The position numbers were made by a program, and so were the translations under genes. Positions 39,026 through 39,032 of a DNA stretch of 39,032 bases are shown here, one piece after another; position 1 is the first letter of the stretch, and each line of letters starts with the position of its first letter. Origin of the DNA: a virus; IMG/VR virus record IMGVR_UViG_3300030090_004288, positions 1 to 39,032 of that record, one strand, 5' to 3'. The notes beneath the pieces are model-generated. The model saw nothing but the letters and a program-made list of their open reading frames with translations, did not search any database and was not told the DNA's origin.

Positions 39026-39032
39026 GTGGCCC

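Noticed and set aside
1-39032. tRNA genes and CRISPR arrays
   Set aside because: No cloverleaf-like element or regularly spaced repeat-spacer array was seen. The repeats found are coding, iteron-like or short tandem types.

Overview
The window looks like one small tailed double-stranded DNA bacteriophage genome of about 39 kb. It has the terminase, portal, scaffold and coat series, with no bacterial housekeeping genes, integrase, rRNA or tRNA that I can see. The host cannot be named from the sequence. The promoters are sigma70-like, Shine-Dalgarno sequences are strong (GGAGG, AGGGAGA, GAGGAGG), GC is near 50 percent, and GTG and TTG starts are common, so a typical bacterial host is likely. 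The small head-to-tail set and two giant proteins next to the portal suggest a podovirus-like or unusual short-tailed virion; this is inference.

Layout. (1) 56-19931, minus strand: the first part of the late operon. In transcription order it holds the small and large terminase, portal, a short protein, a 1369-aa protein with an HExxH motif and tape-measure-like VGExGPEL motifs, a tiny zinc protein, a 2031-aa giant, scaffold, major capsid protein, a degenerate HNH-like gene, a lectin-like decoration protein, several small proteins and a fibre-like protein with 30-residue repeats. (2) 19932-20890: a 960-bp divergent control region with an inverted repeat, a candidate small RNA with a strong terminator, three 45-bp direct repeats carrying a GAAC-N4-GTTC site, and nested palindromes before the first early gene. 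(3) 20891-32913, plus strand: the early genes, in at least three transcription units with near-consensus promoters at 22256 and 25972. They encode an unknown first protein, a zinc ribbon, a MoxR-type ATPase with a CobT/VWA partner, an HTH regulator, a putative annealing protein with a RecB-like nuclease, an excisionase-type HTH, a lambda-O-like initiator with internal iterons, a DnaC-like loader, a RusA resolvase, and a C5 cytosine methyltransferase split over two frames. (4) 32910-39025, minus strand: the rest of the late genes. These are small membrane proteins (probable lysis cassette), an Arg-rich basic protein, a large nozzle-like tail protein, an adaptor-like protein with a carbohydrate-binding-like domain, a BppU-like protein, and small structural or zinc proteins.

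Joining base 1 to base 39032 keeps one minus-strand reading frame open across the junction. It also turns the two minus-strand blocks into a single late operon facing one early arm, so the window is probably a complete circular or circularly permuted genome cut at an arbitrary point. Early proteins would start replication at iterons inside the initiator gene, load the host helicase, recombine or resolve DNA and methylate it. No DNA polymerase, primase or endolysin is recognisable, so replication probably relies on the host and lysis on an unrecognised enzyme.
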